A stretch of DNA of 64,000 nt, from the NCBI GenBank assembly GCA_039976075.1, contig JBDWFY010000001.1, forward strand, positions 1,302,001-1,366,000, written 5' to 3'. How positions within the stretch are numbered: position 1 is the first letter of the stretch; each line of letters starts with the position of its first letter. Source of the stretch: JBDWFY01 sp039976075 (GTDB lineage Bacteria; Pseudomonadota; Alphaproteobacteria; Rhizobiales; Stappiaceae). Positions 1 to 9,061 of the stretch are shown here, in pieces. The notes beneath the pieces are model-generated. The model was not told where the DNA came from. It was given only the letters and a program-made list of their open reading frames with translations, and did not search any database. Position numbers and translations under genes: made by a program.

Positions 1-2
1 AG

Positions 3-734
3 GCGATGATCGAGAAAGAGCCCATTACCGTCGTGGTTTCGGAAAAAGGCTGGATTCGTGGCATGAAAGGCCACATCCAGGACCTGAGTACCTTGGCTTT
101 CAAGCAGGGAGATGCGCTCAAGATCTCGTTCCACGCCGAAACGACAGACAAGCTTCTTGTCGCGGGATCCGGTGGACGCTTCTACACACTCACTGCCGAT
201 AGGCTGCCTGGCGGACGGGGACATGGCGAGCCGATCCGCTTGATGGTGGACATGGATCAGGATCAGGACGTGCTCGAAGTATTCGTGCACAAACCAGGTC
301 GAAAGCTGCTGGTTGCTGCTGACGATGCCCGCGGTTTCATTGTTCCGGAGAACGATATTCTGGCCAACACCCGCAAAGGCAAACAGGTCCTGAATGTCAG
401 TGCCGGGCATGAGATGGCCGTCTGCGTTCCCGCTGAAGGTGATACGGTTGCCGTCATCGGTCTGAACAGAAAGCTGCTGATCTTCCCGATTGAACAGATT
501 GCGGAGATGAGCCGTGGCCGCGGTGTACGCCTGCAGCGGTACCGGGACGGCGGTATCTCCGACGTGTCGATTTTCAGCGCAGATGTGGGACTAACCTGGC
601 TCGATACATCAGGTCGGAGCTACACACGCTCGCTGGAAGAATTACAGGAATGGCGCGGCGACCGAGCACAAGCAGGACGACTGCCTCCACAAGGCTTCCC
701 TCGCAACAACAAATTCGGCAAACGAACCCTTTGA
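3..734 (+). CDS. parC: DNA topoisomerase IV subunit A, C-terminal part
   Basis: C-terminal 243 residues of ParC, the DNA-cleaving subunit of topoisomerase IV, which decatenates daughter chromosomes after replication. The reading frame is open at the left window edge, so the gene begins outside and the ATG at position 6 is internal. The visible part is the DNA-wrapping beta-pinwheel domain, with repeated blades of the type GRFYTLTADRLPGG and GLTWLDTSGRSY. These resemble ParC of Rhizobium and Brucella more than GyrA. The catalytic tyrosine domain lies outside. The gene is convergent with btaB, 60 bp away, and I see no clear terminator between them. GyrA is the only serious alternative; the short basic tail after the last blade favours ParC. 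Confidence 0.9.
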   Translation, partial: AMIEKEPITVVVSEKGWIRGMKGHIQDLSTLAFKQGDALKISFHAETTDKLLVAGSGGRFYTLTADRLPGGRGHGEPIRLMVDMDQDQDVLEVFVHKPGRKLLVAADDARGFIVPENDILANTRKGKQVLNVSAGHEMAVCVPAEGDTVAVIGLNRKLLIFPIEQIAEMSRGRGVRLQRYRDGGISDVSIFSADVGLTWLDTSGRSYTRSLEELQEWRGDRAQAGRLPPQGFPRNNKFGKRTL

Positions 735-794
735 CGAACAGTCGATAAACCAGTTTCGTAAATTGATGGTTCGATAGCGTCACATACGAATGCT

Positions 795-1451
795 CTACCG
801 GTAGGCGCTCGCCAACCAAGCGTAACCGCCAAAAAGTGTTCGCTTTTCGACAATCAAATCTTTCTTCTGTCCCTTTGTAGAAAGAACCGTGATCATATCA
901 GCGCGCGGTGATACATGAAACCGCGCCAGCCATGCAAACAACAGGTTGCGAAACGGTCTCGGCAGTCTTTCCTGCTGCCCAAAGTCGACGATGAGCATCC
1001 GCCCTTCCGGCGACAAACAATGAATGGCATTTTCAATCGCCGCCTGCCAAGACGGGATCATTGAAAGACTGTAAGAGAAAAACACCCTTTCAAACGCGAT
1101 CCGTCCCAGAAGACTTTCAGGATCAAACTGAGCGGCATCCCCTCTTGCCACTCGAACACGATTGGACAAACCGGCTTTTTCTATATTTCTATTCGCAACT
1201 TCCAGCATGGACGTAGAAATATCGACACCAAGGAACTGGGCACCGGGGTAGGCGCGCGCGGCTGAAATTAGGTTGCGTCCTGTTCCGCACCCGATCTCAA
1301 GAACAGCTCCACCGGCAGGCACATCCAGCGCATCGATCAACTGATCTCGCCCGAGCAGAAAGAACTTGCGGGTCAGATCATAAATGTGCCGCTGATGACG
1401 ATAGATTCGATCCATCAACGTGCCGTCGTCAGAACTTTCTGCATTTCCCAT
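795..1451 (-). CDS. btaB: Diacylglyceryl homoserine N-methyltransferase BtaB
   Basis: SAM-dependent methyltransferase that adds three methyl groups to diacylglyceryl-homoserine to make the betaine lipid DGTS. The 218 residues carry a class I Rossmann methyltransferase motif I (VLEIGCGTGRN) and a following acidic loop (FLGVDIS). The frame is open further upstream, but the ATG at 1451 is preferred: it lies 5 bp after the btaA stop and gives a protein of normal BtaB length. The order btaA-btaB and tight spacing indicate one operon. In Sinorhizobium and Rhodobacter this pathway is known to replace phospholipids during phosphate starvation. On its own the sequence would only say methyltransferase; the call rests on the neighbour. 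Confidence 0.9.
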   Translation of the reverse strand: MGNAESSDDGTLMDRIYRHQRHIYDLTRKFFLLGRDQLIDALDVPAGGAVLEIGCGTGRNLISAARAYPGAQFLGVDISTSMLEVANRNIEKAGLSNRVRVARGDAAQFDPESLLGRIAFERVFFSYSLSMIPSWQAAIENAIHCLSPEGRMLIVDFGQQERLPRPFRNLLFAWLARFHVSPRADMITVLSTKGQKKDLIVEKRTLFGGYAWLASAYR

Positions 1452-1456
1452 GATGT

Positions 1457-2692
1457 CTAACCATCGAAAGTGTAAAGGTGGAAGCCACCATAAATAGAAG
1501 ACCGGTCCTGCTTGCCAAAAGCAAGGCTCTCCCCTTCCCGGTAGGACCATCGATCCAGAATGTCCTGAGCAACCCGGCCAGGCAATAAGGAGGGGTCCGC
1601 AGCAGTCCGGAATATGACCCGTGCGCCCGATTTGGCGGTTCGGGTAATGCCTGACCACAGATCATTCAACTGCGCATCGGTCATCCAATCCTGTGCATCA
1701 AGTAGCACATAGGCATCGAGACTTTCTTCACGTTGCTCTTCCAGTTCTTCGGTGAACGAGCGGTTGACCACGCTGACCCGGTCAGCCATATCCCGTATCA
1801 ATTCAAAATTTTCTTTCTTAAGATAAGGTGGTAATGGGCCCGTCTCTGCACCTGCATAGCTTCTTCCAAAGGCCTGCCAGGCAAAGTAATTGTCGCTCAG
1901 TGAAAAGTCGCAGGCCAGTTTTTCAAGGCGCTGCTTCAACACTTCTGCCATGCTGCCGTTTCCTGCTGAAGCCAGGGCCTCATATTGAGCTGGCGGAATA
2001 CCCAATCCGTAAAGCGAGACCTTTTTGGATGTTGCCCAGCGAACCAGACGCTTGTCGAATAGGGGTGCAAGAGCATTATCAAAAAAACTGCGCTGCTCGT
2101 CCAGGCTTCCTGCATTCATAAATCTTTTGGGATCGATGCCATAGAGCTTGGCGACAAAGTGTCCGGCACCAATGAAATAGCCAAGCAGACCGTGACGATA
2201 AAGATCTCGGGAAAACAGCGTGATGCGGCGGCGGTGAAACACGTCACGCCCCTCCCAGTATTGTCGGGCGGTCTCATCTAGACGCGGCTGGATGAAACGT
2301 TGATAGGCAGCAACATTCGCCTTTTCATCCGCTTCACCGAAGAACCTGTAGAAGCTGCCATGACTGGGTAGATTCTGAGCGGCGGAAATCTTCAGTAGGG
2401 TCAACGCGACATGAGCTCGATTGAGATCAACGGCAATGATCTTCTCAGGTGCCACCGTGAGATAAGACATCACATTGCAGCCTCCGGAAGCGATTGCAAT
2501 CATCCGTGCACCGGGCTCAAGAGCCAGCGCCTGCATGTCGATTTCGGGATCTTCCCAAATCTGAGGATAAACCAGTCCTTTGAAAGCGAACGTGAAAAGT
2601 CGTTCCAAGATACCATCTGTGGAAGTCGCTTTGGAGCGATGGACTGCTGCTCGCAGATTTTTAGTCGTACCATTGCGCGATGAACCTGCCAC
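1457..2692 (-). CDS. btaA: SAM:diacylglycerol 3-amino-3-carboxypropyltransferase BtaA
   Basis: First enzyme of betaine-lipid (DGTS) synthesis: it transfers the 3-amino-3-carboxypropyl group of S-adenosylmethionine to diacylglycerol. The 411 residues match the usual BtaA length (DUF3419 family). Recognisable family segments are the N-terminal GLVYPQIWEDPEIDM, the SAM-binding region MIAIASGGCNVMSYL and the C-terminal region around YVLLDAQDWM. It is the promoter-proximal gene of btaAB; the promoter must lie in the 311-bp gap shared with the divergent Rrf2 gene. In rhizobia btaA is a PhoB target, but I do not see a convincing Pho box here. Confidence 0.93.
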   Translation of the reverse strand: MAGSSRNGTTKNLRAAVHRSKATSTDGILERLFTFAFKGLVYPQIWEDPEIDMQALALEPGARMIAIASGGCNVMSYLTVAPEKIIAVDLNRAHVALTLLKISAAQNLPSHGSFYRFFGEADEKANVAAYQRFIQPRLDETARQYWEGRDVFHRRRITLFSRDLYRHGLLGYFIGAGHFVAKLYGIDPKRFMNAGSLDEQRSFFDNALAPLFDKRLVRWATSKKVSLYGLGIPPAQYEALASAGNGSMAEVLKQRLEKLACDFSLSDNYFAWQAFGRSYAGAETGPLPPYLKKENFELIRDMADRVSVVNRSFTEELEEQREESLDAYVLLDAQDWMTDAQLNDLWSGITRTAKSGARVIFRTAADPSLLPGRVAQDILDRWSYREGESLAFGKQDRSSIYGGFHLYTFDG

Positions 2693-2949
2693 CGACGTCT
2701 CCCTTCAGGATTGAACGTCCTTAACCGATACGCCCTCAACACAACACTATGGTGACGTTCTTCATGCGGCTGATTTCACACAGTAATTGCAGTCAATACT
2801 GCTCATAATTCGGCACGTTTTCGAGATCTGACCGATCAGCCTCGAATCGCCGCTACTTCGTGTGCATTTACACCTCCCGTTGAGCCGGTAAGACTCTGAA
2901 CTGAAAGCAATCTATTTACCGTGAACAGCACTGAATTTCACAACACATC

Positions 2950-2977
2950 TTGACAATTAAATAATCATAGATATTTT
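2950..2977 (+). promoter_or_regulatory. Candidate sigma-70 promoter of the Rrf2 operon
   Basis: A perfect -35 hexamer TTGACA at 2950-2955 is followed after 16 bp by TATTTT at 2972-2977, about 25 bp before the Rrf2 start codon. The spacer and -10 region are very AT-rich. An Rrf2 regulator often represses its own promoter, and the A/T-rich stretch around the -10 would be the natural place for the operator; that is inference. Confidence 0.5.
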
Positions 2978-3003
2978 TTATCCACGATATCGAGAGAGAA
3001 CCA

Positions 3004-3504
3004 ATGAAACTCAGCGATGGCATCGAACAGGCAATCCATTCGGTAACAATGCTTGCCGCACTTCCGGAAAACGGCCTTATGTCTGCTGCGTCTTTGGCCG
3101 CGTTTCATGGTGTTTCGACCAGTTACTTGCTCAAACATCTTCAGGCTCTATCAAGAACCGGTATTGTCCGAACAGAACCGGGGCCGCAGGGTGGATATCG
3201 CCTTGCAAAACGAACCGGCGACATCACCCTGCTTGATATTGTCCTTGCCGTCGAAGGACCGGAACCAGCATTTCGCTGTAAAGAAATTCGGCAGAACGGG
3301 CCCAGCCCGCTTCCACCTGAACAATTCACAACGCCCTGTCAGATCAACGCGGCCATGTTGCATGCTGAACGCGCATATCGGAATGCGCTGCGAAATGTCA
3401 CGATCGCACAGCTCAATAAGCAAGTGGAGGCGAAGGATGATGGGTCGATTGCCACCCGAGGTTGCGCATTTATCGAGCAGAACATGCGCCACATCAAACG
3501 CTGA
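3004..3504 (+). CDS. Rrf2 family transcriptional regulator
   Basis: Winged-helix regulator of the Rrf2 family, 166 residues. The N-terminal helix-turn-helix (about residues 25-50, ASLAAFHGVSTSYLLKHLQ) and the wing with GPQGGYRLAK are typical. Iron-sulfur Rrf2 proteins such as IscR and NsrR have three spaced cysteines in the loop after the dimer helix; here only FRCKE and TTPCQ are seen in that region, so a cluster is doubtful and a cysteine-based redox sensor is more likely. It heads a short operon with an AhpD-like protein and a GNAT acetyltransferase (next gene 17 bp downstream), which suggests it controls a small response to peroxide or electrophiles. The ATG follows a purine-rich GAGAGAG. 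Confidence 0.88.
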   Translation: MKLSDGIEQAIHSVTMLAALPENGLMSAASLAAFHGVSTSYLLKHLQALSRTGIVRTEPGPQGGYRLAKRTGDITLLDIVLAVEGPEPAFRCKEIRQNGPSPLPPEQFTTPCQINAAMLHAERAYRNALRNVTIAQLNKQVEAKDDGSIATRGCAFIEQNMRHIKR

Positions 3505-3521
3505 TTAACAAGGAAAGTCCC

Positions 3522-3968
3522 ATGGAAATGCGTCTCAATTATATGAATGCAGCGCCCGATGCCTTTCAAGCAGTCTTGCAGCTGGAGCAATATGTATCCG
3601 GTAAATCCGGACTGGACCCGCGCTATATCCACCTGTTGAAGCTGCGAGCATCTCAGATCAATGGATGTGCGTATTGTGTCGACATGCATACCAAGGAAGC
3701 GCGCAGTCACGGATTGAGTGAACAATGGATCGCACTGGTTTGTGTCTGGCGTGAGTCGCCAATTTTCGACGCCCGAGAGCGAGCGCTTCTGGGCTGGACA
3801 GAATCGCTGACAAACATTGGCGAAACGGGGGCTCCCGATGAGGATTTTCAGGAGCTGCTGGTACATTTTTCCGAAGAAGAGGCCACCAAACTCACAGTCG
3901 CCATCGGCACCATCAATATATGGAACCGCCTGGCAGTCGGGTTTAGAACTCAGCACGCAATAGACTGA
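3522..3968 (+). CDS. Carboxymuconolactone decarboxylase / AhpD-like protein
   Basis: Small all-alpha protein of the AhpD/CMD family, 148 residues. It carries the redox motif CAYCVDMH (CxxC followed by His), the signature of alkylhydroperoxidase-like members rather than of true carboxymuconolactone decarboxylases. These proteins use the CxxC pair to reduce peroxides or serve as disulfide reductants. An upstream in-frame start exists inside the Rrf2 gene, but the ATG at 3522 has an AGGAAAG ribosome site at the right distance and starts just before the conserved RLNYMNAAP segment. It lies between an Rrf2 regulator and a GNAT gene, a combination consistent with a redox-responsive operon. The substrate is unknown. 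Confidence 0.88.
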   Translation: MEMRLNYMNAAPDAFQAVLQLEQYVSGKSGLDPRYIHLLKLRASQINGCAYCVDMHTKEARSHGLSEQWIALVCVWRESPIFDARERALLGWTESLTNIGETGAPDEDFQELLVHFSEEEATKLTVAIGTINIWNRLAVGFRTQHAID

Positions 3969-4604
3969 ATGGCCAAGAACAACGAGAGAGTTTATTCTTT
4001 GCACCGGTCGAGGAACTCAATGCTTCCGGTGACAATTGAAAAGTTGATAGCCGCAACACCCCGTTGGCCAACAAGTTCACTTTTTAGGGATAAGCCGCCT
4101 TTGTTCAGAAGTGCCTCATCAGAGCAAGATATCGATGACATCGTTAGCCTGGGTCGAGAAATATGGACACAGCACTATGTGCCAATCATCGGCGCAGAAC
4201 AGGTCGACTATATGCTTCGCACATTCCATTCCAAAGACGTCATCCTGAGACAGATCGGGCATGAGAATTACTTGTATTTCATCATCGCGGATCATGGTCA
4301 GGCTGTCGGCTATATCGGGGTGCAACCTCAGGGGGAGACGTTGTTTCTCAGCAAACTTTACATACTCTCTGCTGAGCGAGGCAAAGGAATTGGCAGGCTG
4401 GCCATGAACTATGTCTGCGACGTCGGTAGGCAGCTTGGTCTCTCGTTGATTCATCTAACGGTCAATCGGGAAAACCGCGCGACCATCGCAGCCTATGAGA
4501 AAATCGGGTTTGTGAAGACAGGGGAGATAAAGGCGGATATTGGCAGTGGATACGTGATGGATGATTATAAAATGGAACTGGCTCTCGAAAAACCAGAACA
4601 CTGA
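3969..4604 (+). CDS. GNAT family N-acetyltransferase
   Basis: Acetyl-CoA-dependent N-acetyltransferase. The GNAT fold is clear: motif A with the pyrophosphate-binding loop ERGKGIGRLAMNY (about residues 137-149) and motif B with NRENRATIAAYEKIGF. The ATG at 3969 touches the stop codon of the preceding AhpD-like gene, so translation is probably coupled. An alternative ATG at 4020 has a better ribosome site (GAGGAACTC) and would remove 17 weakly conserved residues; either is possible. The acceptor substrate cannot be told from the sequence. Confidence 0.85.
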   Translation: MAKNNERVYSLHRSRNSMLPVTIEKLIAATPRWPTSSLFRDKPPLFRSASSEQDIDDIVSLGREIWTQHYVPIIGAEQVDYMLRTFHSKDVILRQIGHENYLYFIIADHGQAVGYIGVQPQGETLFLSKLYILSAERGKGIGRLAMNYVCDVGRQLGLSLIHLTVNRENRATIAAYEKIGFVKTGEIKADIGSGYVMDDYKMELALEKPEH

Positions 4605-4742
4605 GCCGCGCGCAATGACCAGATTTTGTTCTAGCCGCAAGGTCGTTGCGAGCATCTAACCTCGAAGCAAATTCAACCCTGATGGTGCGTAAACGGACTG
4701 GGAATTTTCGTGAAATCCGTCGGCATCAAACGTCGGACCGGC

Positions 4743-4958
4743 CTAAATGAGTTTGTTGAGATATCGGCCGACGAAACTCGAATTACCGACTTGAGCAGAT
4801 TGCTGGTTGAATTGGCTATTTATCGAAGCAATGCTGTTGGTAAAGCTGGCGCTGAGTTGACGGGATTTCTGAAGAGATTTGCTACGTTGAGCTTGCCAGG
4901 CTTGATTCACCTCGTGAAACGACGGGCGCCTGCTGGCATTTGCAGATTTGGTATACAC
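4743..4958 (-). CDS. Small conserved-looking protein, unknown function
   Basis: A 71-residue reading frame downstream of smpB. The frame is open to a TTG at 5009, but the GTG at 4958 is preferred because AAGGAG lies 8 bp upstream, whereas the TTG has no ribosome site and sits beside a hairpin. The protein is polar, rich in Ser, Gln and Asn (ASRRPSFHEVNQAW, SLQKSRQLSASF), with no membrane segment. It looks like the small helical Ser/Gln-rich proteins seen in rhizobial genomes, from memory only. An opposite-strand frame of similar length (4710-4991) is taken as its shadow. Confidence 0.5.
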   Translation of the reverse strand: MYTKSANASRRPSFHEVNQAWQAQRSKSLQKSRQLSASFTNSIASINSQFNQQSAQVGNSSFVGRYLNKLI

Positions 4959-5015
4959 GACAACCACTCCTTGGTTATTGCACAATCCTAAGCGATTTAT
5001 GGTTAACAAAATGTA

Positions 5016-5037
5016 GTATGGGGAAACTATCCCATAC
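5016..5037 (-). terminator. Hairpin after smpB, possible terminator
   Basis: Perfect 7-bp inverted repeat (GTATGGG / CCCATAC) with an 8-nt loop, 5 bp after the smpB stop. On the minus strand it is followed by TACATTTTGTT, a weak T-tract. It probably ends the smpB transcript or separates it from the small gene downstream. Confidence 0.45.
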
Positions 5038-5042
5038 GCCTG

Positions 5043-5525
5043 CTAACGATAGTCCTTCATAAGCCGCGCTTTTTCGCGGTTCCAGTCACGCTGTTTTTCT
5101 GTTTGCCGCTTGTCGTGCAGCTTCTTACCGCGCGCAATGGCAATCTCAAGTTTTGCGCGTCCCTTGTCATTGAAATAAAGTTTCAAAGGAACCAGCGTCA
5201 TGCCATCTTTTTGGATGGAACCTGCCAGTTTGCCTATTTCCCGCCGATGCAACAGCAGCCGCCTTGGACGCCTAGGTTCGTGGTTAAATCGGTTAGCCTG
5301 CAGATACTCCGGAATATAGGCGTTAAAGAGATACAATTGCCCGCCGCTTTCTCCGGCATAGGATTCAGCAATATTGCTCTTGCCCATGCGAAGAGATTTG
5401 ACCTCAGTTCCTTTGAGTTCAATACCCGCCTCGACGGTGTCCATAATTTCGAAGTTAAATCGCGCCTTGCGATTGTCCGCAATGATCTTGCGATTTACTG
5501 GCTCTGCACCCTTTTTCGGGGCCAT
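5043..5525 (-). CDS. smpB: SsrA-binding protein SmpB
   Basis: RNA-binding partner of tmRNA in trans-translation, which rescues stalled ribosomes. The 160 residues show the SmpB core: NRKARFNFEIMDTVEAGIELKGTEVKSLR, here cited only by its ends at about residues 18-47, then the internal NAYIPEY segment, and the basic C-terminal tail KKLHDKRQTEKQRDWNREKAR (about residues 134-154) that enters the mRNA channel. The start is an ATG with GAGTG upstream. It lies 112 bp downstream of dapA on the same strand, the usual rhizobial order dapA-smpB. Confidence 0.97.
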   Translation of the reverse strand: MAPKKGAEPVNRKIIADNRKARFNFEIMDTVEAGIELKGTEVKSLRMGKSNIAESYAGESGGQLYLFNAYIPEYLQANRFNHEPRRPRRLLLHRREIGKLAGSIQKDGMTLVPLKLYFNDKGRAKLEIAIARGKKLHDKRQTEKQRDWNREKARLMKDYR

Positions 5526-5637
5526 GGTAACACTCTTATATTTGGACGCCCTTGGCAGAACTCACCTGTCAAGGACGCACCTTCAATTCTCGTATTCTGC
5601 ATCCTTGCCAAAGCGAAAACGTTCAGCGGGATACAAC

Positions 5638-6516
5638 TCAATTAATCAAGCCGGCGTGAACCATGGCAGATCGAACTTCTGACTGCACCTGCTCGGATAC
5701 CGGCATGATCGGCAACCGTAGTTCGTTCTCTATCTTGCCAAGCAGAGAGAGCGCATACTTGGCGCCACCCGGGCTTGGCTCCAGGAACATCGCCCGATGA
5801 AGTGGCATCAACCGATCCTGATACTCAAGCGCAAGCTGATAGTCTTTTTTCAGACACGCTTCCTGAAATTCAGCGCATAATTTTGGTGCAACATTTGCGG
5901 TCACAGAGATGCATCCCTGCCCGCCATGCGCCATAAACCCCAGTGCCGTTCCATCTTCTCCTGACAGTTGGCAGAAATCCGAACCCATCACATGCCGCTG
6001 CATGGATGTGCGCTGAAGATCAGCCGTGGCATCTTTCACACCCTTGATGTTATCGCATTGATCGAACAGTGCAGCCATCGTCTCAACAGTCATATCGACG
6101 ATCGAACGACCGGGAATGTTGTAGATGATAATCGGGATGCTTATGGCGTCGTTGATTGCCTTGTAGTGTGCAAACAGACCCGATTGGCTCGGCTTGTTAT
6201 AGTAGGGCGTCACAACCAACACGGCGCTCGCACCCGCCTTTTCCGCATGTTGTGCCAGACTGATCGCCTCGGAAGTATTGTTTGACCCTGCACCCGCGAT
6301 CACGGGCACGCGACCTGCGGCGGCCTCAATGCACAATTCGACGACACGATGATGTTCATCATGGCTCAATGTTGGCGATTCACCGGTTGTGCCCACTGGA
6401 ACAAGACCATGGGTGCCCTGTTTTATCTGCCATTCCACAAAATCCTGAAACGCTTTCTCGTCAACAGCCCCGTTTCGAAATGGGGTGATGAGCGCTGGAT
6501 AAGATCCTGTGAACAT
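5638..6516 (-). CDS. dapA: 4-hydroxy-tetrahydrodipicolinate synthase
   Basis: Condenses pyruvate with aspartate semialdehyde in the first committed step of lysine and meso-diaminopimelate synthesis. The 292 residues form the typical TIM barrel: the signature VGTTGESPTLSHDEH (about residues 41-55), the YNIPGR segment with the catalytic tyrosine, and the Schiff-base lysine K161 in GVKDATADL. Length and motifs are those of active bacterial DapA. The start has AAAGGA upstream. It is divergent from the lytic transglycosylase gene, the arrangement seen in many Rhizobiales, and probably expressed with smpB. Confidence 0.97.
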   Translation of the reverse strand: MFTGSYPALITPFRNGAVDEKAFQDFVEWQIKQGTHGLVPVGTTGESPTLSHDEHHRVVELCIEAAAGRVPVIAGAGSNNTSEAISLAQHAEKAGASAVLVVTPYYNKPSQSGLFAHYKAINDAISIPIIIYNIPGRSIVDMTVETMAALFDQCDNIKGVKDATADLQRTSMQRHVMGSDFCQLSGEDGTALGFMAHGGQGCISVTANVAPKLCAEFQEACLKKDYQLALEYQDRLMPLHRAMFLEPSPGGAKYALSLLGKIENELRLPIMPVSEQVQSEVRSAMVHAGLIN

Positions 6517-6778
6517 GAGTCAATTCCTTTGGTAGAAAACCGACCGACACTGGTGCGGTATTGCGATGCGGACAATAGTCCGGCAAGGAACATACGGCAA
6601 GCAAAGCATTGAGTGAAATTTGTTTCCAAATGCATGAATGCTATAAATCTTTTTTTCACCTTAACGACCTATCGTGACTTTGCAGAATTTGGCCACATAT
6701 ATGCCTTATGAAATGCCGCCCGCGCGAACGGCGCAGGAAGGTGTGGCTTTTACCCAATTACCGGACTGGGTTGTGATA

Positions 6779-9061
6779 ATGTATTTCAGAGTATTGAGTA
6801 AATCAGGCAAGGTGCTGAGTGGTACAGGCAAAGTCCTTATTGCATGCGCAATTGCTACTGTTTCCGTGTCTCCTGCTGCGCAGGCGTATAAACCTAAACC
6901 CAAACCGGGTGTCGCCTCATCCCCTCCCGTTGTTTATGCGCAGTACGGGACACCCGTGCCCAGAGGAAAACCTGCGGGATCAGTAAACACAGCGACTGCG
7001 GCCAGCACGCAACCGCTTAGCTTGTTGCCCGGCGACCATTCTTCTGCCTCTGCTCCCTCCTCTGCGGTCAACTCCCGTCTGGCAAACACGCAACTGGCCA
7101 TTGCAGCGGCACCGGCGATTAAAAAACTTCCTGTCATAAGAAACGGTACGTCCGCACCCGGCAGTTCGGGGTCCGTTAAACAGCTAAAAGCTGGACTTGA
7201 TGCTCTGGATAAAGGTCGCGTTGGCGACGCATTCGCTATTCGAAAGGCAATGCGCCCCTCCCTTGATCGGCGGATCATGGACTGGCGGCTTATTACCAGC
7301 GCACCCACGGCTGTTTCCTATGATTTTGTGACCAACTTTGCGAAGGATGCACCTCATTGGCCGACAGACGAACTGGTTCGCTCGCGCGCAGAGGCCGCAC
7401 TTTCCAGAGCACGTCCTGATCCGCAAACCGTCTTGAGAGTTTTTACGCAGAATCCCCCTCAAACGACTACGGGTAAACTCCTGCAAGCAAAATCGCTGAA
7501 AGCTGTTGGTCGAACGAAGGAAGCGAAGGCGCTCGTCCGAAATATCTATCGAACGAAACGTATGTCTTCTGGATTGGAAAAGCAGATCCGGCGCGACTAT
7601 GGCAGTTACCTCACGAATTCGGATCATCTGCATCGCGTTGATATGTATCTCTTTGAGGATCGCATAAACGACGCAAAACGGACACTTCCTTTACTGACCG
7701 GAAACCAGAAAGCCTATTTCAACGCCCGGTCAGCAGTCATTCGCAAAAAGAGCAGCGCCAAAAAACTGCTAGCAGATGTTCCTCGTTCGATGCGCAAACA
7801 TCCTGGTTACATTTTTGCGAAAATACAGCATCTGCGCCGGACGAAAAACCCGCGGGATGCTGCCAAACTCATGGCTTCTGCACCTACGGATCCCAGGGTT
7901 CTTGTTGACCGAGATGAATGGTGGGTCGAGCGTCGTCTGACTTCGCGAAATATACTGGACGTCGGCGACTCCAAAACAGCCTATCGGATCGCCGCCAATC
8001 ATGCTGCCGAAAGTCCGGCCAAATATGCCGAAGCTGAATTTCATGCCGGCTGGTATGCATTGCGATTCCTGAAAGCACCTCGCAAAGCAGAACCGCATTT
8101 TCGCAATATCCTTAAAGTTGCGACCCTACCTGCGACGATTTCACGTGCATACTACTGGCTGGGACGAACGGAAGAGGCCCGCGGCAGAAAAAGGCAAGCA
8201 GCGGATTACTATGAAAAGGCAGGCGCTCATGGCACCGCCTATCATGGCCAGTTGGCTCGCGCTCGAATGGGCAAACGCACTGTCGGATTGGCGCGCTATC
8301 CTTCGCCCACACGAGAAGACAGGAGAGCATTTAAAGCCGATGAGCGTGTGCAGGCCATTGAACGCCTGATGAAAGCCAAGCACCCAAATAAAACCGGTCA
8401 GCTCTACCGGCAGTTGGCCCTCAGTCTGCCAAGTGCCGGCCAGGTCGCGCTGCTGACTGAGATGGCGGAAAAGCAGGGACAACACCAACTGGCTCTCATG
8501 GTCGGAAAAACCGCGATCAAAAACAATCCAAAAACCGCATCGCTCGCATTCCCGATTTCGGCTATTCCCAAGGGAGTCAAAATCAGTAAAGGCGTTGGGA
8601 AACCGATGGTCTATGCCATCGCCCGTCAGGAAAGCGCCTTCAACCCGGCCGCCAAAAGCCACGCAGGTGCTTTGGGTCTGCTGCAGCTTATGCCCGCAAC
8701 AGCCAAACGAACCGCAAAAGACATCGGTGCATCCTACTCCAAGGGACGTCTGACGAGTGACCCAACCTATAATGCAACACTGGGTGCAGCTCATCTTGGC
8801 GTACTCGTCGATTCCTTCGGTGGTTCCTACATCATGACCTTCGCCGGTTACAACGCCGGTGCGGGCCGGGTGAAACAGTGGGTGGAACGTTATGGCGATC
8901 CCCGGAATCCCAAAGTTGACCCCGTCGACTGGATCGAGCGCATTCCGTTCACTGAAACCAGGAACTATGTGCAGAAAATTACCGAAAATCTGCAAGTCTA
9001 TCGTGAACGGTTAGACGGCAAAGGCTTGAATATCGAGAAGGACCTGCGTCGGGGCGGATAA
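6779..9061 (+). CDS. slt: Soluble lytic murein transglycosylase
   Basis: Periplasmic enzyme that cleaves the MurNAc-GlcNAc bond of peptidoglycan with formation of 1,6-anhydro-MurNAc. About 760 residues from the chosen start. A signal peptide (hydrophobic LIACAIATVSVSPAAQA) is followed by a Pro/Ser/Ala-rich linker, then a long superhelical U-domain of helical repeats, and a C-terminal SLT domain. The catalytic glutamate is E618 in ARQESAFNP, followed by GALGLLQLMPATA and the AGYNAGAGRV signature. The frame is open to 6674, but only a start at 6779 puts the signal peptide near the N terminus. Divergent from dapA. Confidence 0.93.
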   Translation: MYFRVLSKSGKVLSGTGKVLIACAIATVSVSPAAQAYKPKPKPGVASSPPVVYAQYGTPVPRGKPAGSVNTATAASTQPLSLLPGDHSSASAPSSAVNSRLANTQLAIAAAPAIKKLPVIRNGTSAPGSSGSVKQLKAGLDALDKGRVGDAFAIRKAMRPSLDRRIMDWRLITSAPTAVSYDFVTNFAKDAPHWPTDELVRSRAEAALSRARPDPQTVLRVFTQNPPQTTTGKLLQAKSLKAVGRTKEAKALVRNIYRTKRMSSGLEKQIRRDYGSYLTNSDHLHRVDMYLFEDRINDAKRTLPLLTGNQKAYFNARSAVIRKKSSAKKLLADVPRSMRKHPGYIFAKIQHLRRTKNPRDAAKLMASAPTDPRVLVDRDEWWVERRLTSRNILDVGDSKTAYRIAANHAAESPAKYAEAEFHAGWYALRFLKAPRKAEPHFRNILKVATLPATISRAYYWLGRTEEARGRKRQAADYYEKAGAHGTAYHGQLARARMGKRTVGLARYPSPTREDRRAFKADERVQAIERLMKAKHPNKTGQLYRQLALSLPSAGQVALLTEMAEKQGQHQLALMVGKTAIKNNPKTASLAFPISAIPKGVKISKGVGKPMVYAIARQESAFNPAAKSHAGALGLLQLMPATAKRTAKDIGASYSKGRLTSDPTYNATLGAAHLGVLVDSFGGSYIMTFAGYNAGAGRVKQWVERYGDPRNPKVDPVDWIERIPFTETRNYVQKITENLQVYRERLDGKGLNIEKDLRRGG

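Noticed and set aside
2693..3003. Possible Pho box upstream of btaA
   Set aside because: Only isolated GTGAC/TTCAC words are present, without the 11-bp register of good half-sites; the case is far weaker than at phnC and phoX.
4710..4991. 93-codon plus-strand frame opposite the small gene after smpB
   Set aside because: No good ribosome site and no recognisable features; the minus-strand frame has AAGGAG at the right distance and a more protein-like composition.
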